Below are positions 61,382 to 64,000 of a stretch of 64,000 nt of DNA, one piece after another. A program made the translations under genes and the position numbers. Below the pieces are notes generated by a model. That model saw only the letters and a list, made by a program, of their open reading frames with translations. It was not told where the DNA came from and did not search any database. Each line of letters starts with the position of its first letter. Within the stretch, counting starts at the first letter, position 1. The DNA is from Streptomyces sp. NBC_00878 (GTDB lineage Bacteria > Actinomycetota > Actinomycetes > Streptomycetales > Streptomycetaceae): the NCBI RefSeq assembly GCF_026341515.1, contig NZ_JAPEOK010000001.1:9982001-10046000 (forward strand), in the 5' to 3' direction.

Positions 61382-61442
61382 GCGGCCCGGCTGCCCCGTC
61401 GAGACCGGTGTTCCGGCCATCGAGAACGGGGTGCCGGGCCGC
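61382..61442. terminator. Large stem-loop between convergent genes
   Basis: GCGGCCCGGCTGCCCCGT (61382-61399) pairs with ACGGGGTGCCGGGCCGC (61426-61442), about 17 pairs with one internal mismatch/bulge. Located between the PadR stop and the stop of the convergent surface-protein gene; probable two-way terminator. Confidence 0.65.
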
Positions 61443-61450
61443 CGCCGTGC

Positions 61451-62029
61451 TCACAGCCGGTGCGGCTTGGCGCGTCGGCGCAGGGCCCAGACCGCGGCTC
61501 CGACGCCCACCGTCACCAGGACACCACCCGCGGCGTAGGTGACGGCGCCGTAGTCCTTCGTGGCGCCGCCGATACCGCCCATGACTCCGCGCGACGGTGA
61601 CGCCGTCGCAGTGGGTGTCGCTGTCCTTGTTGCCGTCGCCGTCGCGGAGATCGTGGGACTGGAGACGGGGGAGACGGTGACGGACTGGGTGCCCGCCGTC
61701 CTGCCGTCGGCGCAGACCACGATGACGGTATAGGTGCCGGTGGTGACGCTGGACCAGGCCGCGGACTGGCTGCCGCTGGTCCCGGACAGGGTCACCTGGC
61801 GCCCCTGGGCGAAGTTGGCCTGACCGCTGGAGAGCAGTGAGGCGTTGCCCATCGAGCCGTTGGCTCTGGTGGCGCAGTCGGTGGTGGTCACCTGCACCGT
61901 CGTTCCACTGGTGGTCACGTTGATGACCGTGTTCACCGCGGCGGCCTCTCCGGCGGTGAGGGTCAGCGGCAGCGCGGCGGCGGCCGCCACGGTCAGGCCG
62001 GAGCGGACGAGCATCTGAGTAATACGCAT
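61451..62029 (-). CDS. Small secreted, membrane-anchored protein of unknown function
   Basis: 192 residues. Signal peptide of ~31 residues (LVRSGLTVAAAAALPLTLTAGEAAA), an extracellular beta-rich domain with NTVINVTTSGTTVQVTTTDC, a Thr/Ala/Ser-rich spacer (TATATRTATPTATASPSRG) and a C-terminal membrane helix ending AVWALRRRAKPHRL. This SPASIN-like layout, with a Gly-rich GVMGGIGG stretch just before the helix, is common in Streptomyces surface proteins whose functions are unknown. ATG at 62029 has GGAGGG eight bases upstream. Confidence 0.8.
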   Translation of the reverse strand: MRITQMLVRSGLTVAAAAALPLTLTAGEAAAVNTVINVTTSGTTVQVTTTDCATRANGSMGNASLLSSGQANFAQGRQVTLSGTSGSQSAAWSSVTTGTYTVIVVCADGRTAGTQSVTVSPVSSPTISATATATRTATPTATASPSRGVMGGIGGATKDYGAVTYAAGGVLVTVGVGAAVWALRRRAKPHRL

Positions 62030-62285
62030 AGGACTGCCCTCCGACAGCACGGTTGGCGGTACATCCCATGCGCCGCCGAGGATTGGGAACGTCCGTGTGC
62101 CTTCGGACCGAGCCAATGCGACGATCACCGGTTCCGCATGCGGGCCAGGACCGGGCAGGTGACGAATTCCTTCGTCCGGCCGACCGACGACGGCGTGCCA
62201 CAGGCCGACCGGCGACCTCCCGTAGGCGGAGCGGTCTCCCACAGACACCCGCCATACCGCAGCACTACAGCGCCACCGCCCCGCC

Positions 62286-63305
62286 CTACGGCCGCGCCGC
62301 TCCCGTCGTCACCGTCCGCTCCGCCGAGAAGGCGCCCCACGTCCCGTCCGGCAGCTTCGCCCTGATCCGCACCCGCTGGGTGACCCCGGCCTCCCGCCCC
62401 ACGTAGAAGCTGTACGTGGCCTTGTCGCGCGGGGCGGTCCCGCCCCAGACGAGCGAGGTGGTGGGCTGCCGGTCGAGCTGGATCTGATACTCCGTGATCA
62501 CCCCGTCGAGCAGCTCGGAGTTCGGCGGAATCCAGGCGAGGTCGAGGTAGTACGCCCCGTCGGTGCGGTGCGTCGTCGCCCGGAAACCGGTCGGCGCCAG
62601 GCCCGAGCCCGACCCCGTGTCCGTGCCCTTTCCGTCGTCGGAGCCAGGGGAGGTCGTGATCCGTACGGCCTCGCTCGCGGGCGAGACGTTGTCCGCCGCG
62701 TCACGCGCCCGGACCGTGAAGGAGTACCGGGTGCCCGGCCGCAGCCCGGTGACCACGGTCGCCGTCTGTGCGCCGCCCACACTGTGGATCTTCGTATCGC
62801 CCTGATAGACGTCGTACGAAGCCACGCTCCGGTCGTCCGTGGACTTGTCCCAGGACAGCTGGGCGGCCCGGCTCCCGGCCGCCTTGCCGTGGGGGCGTTT
62901 CGGGGCGCTCGGGGCGCGTTCGTCGGCGGCGGTCGCGGCCGGCGTGGCGGCCCGCACCCGCTCGCTGGGCGGTCCGAGCCTCCCGTCGGTGCCCCGCGCC
63001 CGTACGGAGAAGGCGTACATGGTCGACGGCTTGAGCCTGGTGATGTCGACCATGTGGTCCGAACCCGGCACTTCCTTCACCTTGGTGGTGCCGCGATACA
63101 CCTCGTAGTGGGCGACCTTGGGCTCCCCGGTAGCCAGGTTCCACATGACGTGCACGCTGGTGGAGCTGCCCGCCGCCGCGGTGACGCCCGCCGGGGCCCC
63201 GGGCGGTCGGCCGGCCCCGTCCGAGTCCTGGCCGCCCCAGCCGCAGGACACCGCCATGAGCAAAGCGCCGGGGACCGCCACGGCTCGCAGGAGTACGCGT
63301 CGCAC
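62286..63305 (-). CDS. Secreted fibronectin type III lipoprotein
   Basis: 339 residues from the GTG at 63305 (GGGAGGG eight bases before). Lipobox LLMAVSC near residue 19. Two fibronectin type III domains: PAGVTAAAGSSTSVHVMWNL...YEVYRGTTKVKEV...TRLKPSTMYAFSVRARGTDG and AAQLSWDKSTDDRSVASYDVYQGDTKIH...GLRPGTRYSFTVRARDAADN. A third beta-rich region follows after a Gly/Ser linker (TGFRATTHRTDGAYYLDLAWIPPNSELL). These form carbohydrate- or protein-binding extracellular modules; the role is unknown. No catalytic domain seen. The 256-base gap to the next gene shows nothing else. Confidence 0.85.
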   Translation of the reverse strand: MRRVLLRAVAVPGALLMAVSCGWGGQDSDGAGRPPGAPAGVTAAAGSSTSVHVMWNLATGEPKVAHYEVYRGTTKVKEVPGSDHMVDITRLKPSTMYAFSVRARGTDGRLGPPSERVRAATPAATAADERAPSAPKRPHGKAAGSRAAQLSWDKSTDDRSVASYDVYQGDTKIHSVGGAQTATVVTGLRPGTRYSFTVRARDAADNVSPASEAVRITTSPGSDDGKGTDTGSGSGLAPTGFRATTHRTDGAYYLDLAWIPPNSELLDGVITEYQIQLDRQPTTSLVWGGTAPRDKATYSFYVGREAGVTQRVRIRAKLPDGTWGAFSAERTVTTGAARP

Positions 63306-63505
63306 AGCTCTGCCCTCCCTTGAACGGGATTGGTCCGGACCAATATGGCCTGGTCGGCGTGCCCACATCAAGAGGGCCGTGTTCGCGGTATCGATCGGAC
63401 GTTACGTATGCTGATGCTCTTGGCGGCTGAACTCGCCTTTGTCGCAGGGCAGTTCACGCCGACGGTGCGGAACGCTGTCGTCGCTGATCCCGCGCCGGCG
63501 AGGGC

Positions 63506-63547
63506 GGCCGGGCGGCCGGAGCCGACATCGGCTCCGGCCGCCCGGCC
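63506..63547. other. 20 bp perfect hairpin in divergent intergenic region
   Basis: GGCCGGGCGGCCGGAGCCGA (63506-63525), loop CA, exact reverse complement at 63528-63547. It lies between two divergently transcribed genes (63305 minus, 63667 plus), where a terminator would have nothing upstream to end. It may be a leader structure of the plus-strand gene or end an unseen small transcript. Confidence 0.75.
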
Positions 63548-63666
63548 CCCGACGAAACGTCACCGGGCCTGCTCCGTACGGCCCCCCAACGGTGGCCGCG
63601 TGCTCGAACCCCCACCAGATTGGGCTGAGTGTTCGTCAGTACCCGTCCAGGAGAGGGTCTCTTATC

Positions 63667-64000
63667 GTGCATGCCCAGTCCCGGTCGCTGACGCTGGCCG
63701 CGGCCGGTGCTGCCCTGCTCACCTCCACCACGATCGCCGCCGTCGCTCCTTGGCCCGGAGCCGTGCACGAGCGCGCGGGAAACGAGGGGAACGCGGGGCG
63801 CGCGGGAAACGCGGGGCCGCAAGGGAATCCCGGGCGGGAAGGGAACGCGGGGCCGGAGGGGGATCCCGGGCACGACGGGAGGAGCGTCCGGGCCGCGGAC
63901 CTTCTGGCCGTGGTGCGCGACTGCGTTCCCGTCTCACGCGGCTTCTTCCGCAGAGACGACGGGGCGCCCGCGGACATCCCCGTCTGCGGCAAGTACGGCG
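63667..64000 (+). CDS. Secreted protein with collagen-like Gly-X-Y segment, N-terminus only
   Basis: GTG at 63667 follows GGAGAGGG about ten bases back. Signal peptide (SLTLAAAGAALLTSTTIAAVAP), then eleven Gly-X-Y triplets (GNEGNAGRAGNAGPQGNPG and onward), then VRAADLLAVVRDCVPVSRGFFRR...PADIPVCGKYG at the window edge. The last stretch, with its two cysteines, resembles the N-terminal part of Streptomyces GH75 (fungal-chitosanase-type) enzymes, but too little is visible to be sure. Extends beyond 64000. Confidence 0.6.
   Translation, partial: MHAQSRSLTLAAAGAALLTSTTIAAVAPWPGAVHERAGNEGNAGRAGNAGPQGNPGREGNAGPEGDPGHDGRSVRAADLLAVVRDCVPVSRGFFRRDDGAPADIPVCGKYG

Noticed and set aside
63408..64000. Plus-strand frame starting at ATG 63408 and staying open to the window end
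   Set aside because: It runs through the 20-bp hairpin and is out of frame with the signal peptide and Gly-X-Y triplets of the better-supported gene at 63667.

Overview
The window is high-GC actinobacterial DNA, almost certainly Streptomyces. Third codon positions are strongly GC-biased, GTG starts are common, stop/start overlaps of the GTGA or ATGA type are frequent, and the gene content is typical (GH42/GH53 galactan genes, a second short Rho, an Rv1733c-family protein, MEDS/STAS proteins, a C-type GCGCAGTTCCCCGCGCCCCT repeat family). I see no rRNA, tRNA, CRISPR array, prophage, transposase or polyketide/peptide synthase cluster. It reads as an ordinary chromosomal segment of metabolic islands.

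Layout. 1-8.8 kb: one long minus-strand sulfur-scavenging operon. A tiny Cys-containing leader ORF is followed by a hydrolase, a sulfurtransferase, an ABC importer (permease, ATPase, binding protein), an SsuD-like monooxygenase, a second binding protein, an acyl-CoA-dehydrogenase-like flavoenzyme and an FAD oxidase that runs off the left edge. A LysR regulator is divergent. 9.7-11.6 kb: MarR and VOC genes with an operator-like palindrome, then a GDT1/UPF0016 cation exporter gene behind a probable yybP-ykoY Mn2+ riboswitch. 12.1-12.3 kb: a ~212 bp MITE-like element. 12.3-20.5 kb: a galactan-utilisation locus (LacI, two permeases, sugar-binding protein; divergent GH42 and GH53) with a clear LacI operator on the divergent promoter.

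20.5-30.2 kb: an acyl-CoA synthetase, an NTF2-like protein, a CrcB-DUF190-CrcB fluoride-channel trio, an asparagine-to-fumarate operon (FadR-type regulator, Asn permease, asparaginase, aspartase) and glutaminase. 30.3-40.1 kb: two polyprenyl-phosphate-type mannosyltransferases, a D,D-carboxypeptidase, a short Rho, a flavin monooxygenase, a GH13 enzyme, a methyltransferase and a small membrane protein. 40.3-46 kb: a KimA-like K+ transporter, a VOC protein, a decayed lysA (diaminopimelate decarboxylase) fragment among small repeats, CorA and a TesB-like thioesterase.

46-64 kb: an NB-ARC/TPR ATPase divergent from a MEDS-STAS protein, hydrolases, 8-oxoguanine-deaminase-like amidohydrolase, an Rv1733c-family protein, a sulfite-oxidase-like enzyme with its flavin reductase, a quinone oxidoreductase plus GNAT pair, a HemK-like methyltransferase behind a small upstream ORF, FadH with PadR, two surface proteins, and the N-terminus of a secreted protein with collagen-like triplets. 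The most interesting signals are regulatory: the sulfur-operon leader peptide, the Mn riboswitch, shared TGCAAC/GTTGCA operators at two loci, the LacI operator, the MITE touching a gene's stop codon, and the lysA relic. No wholly new biological system stands out.
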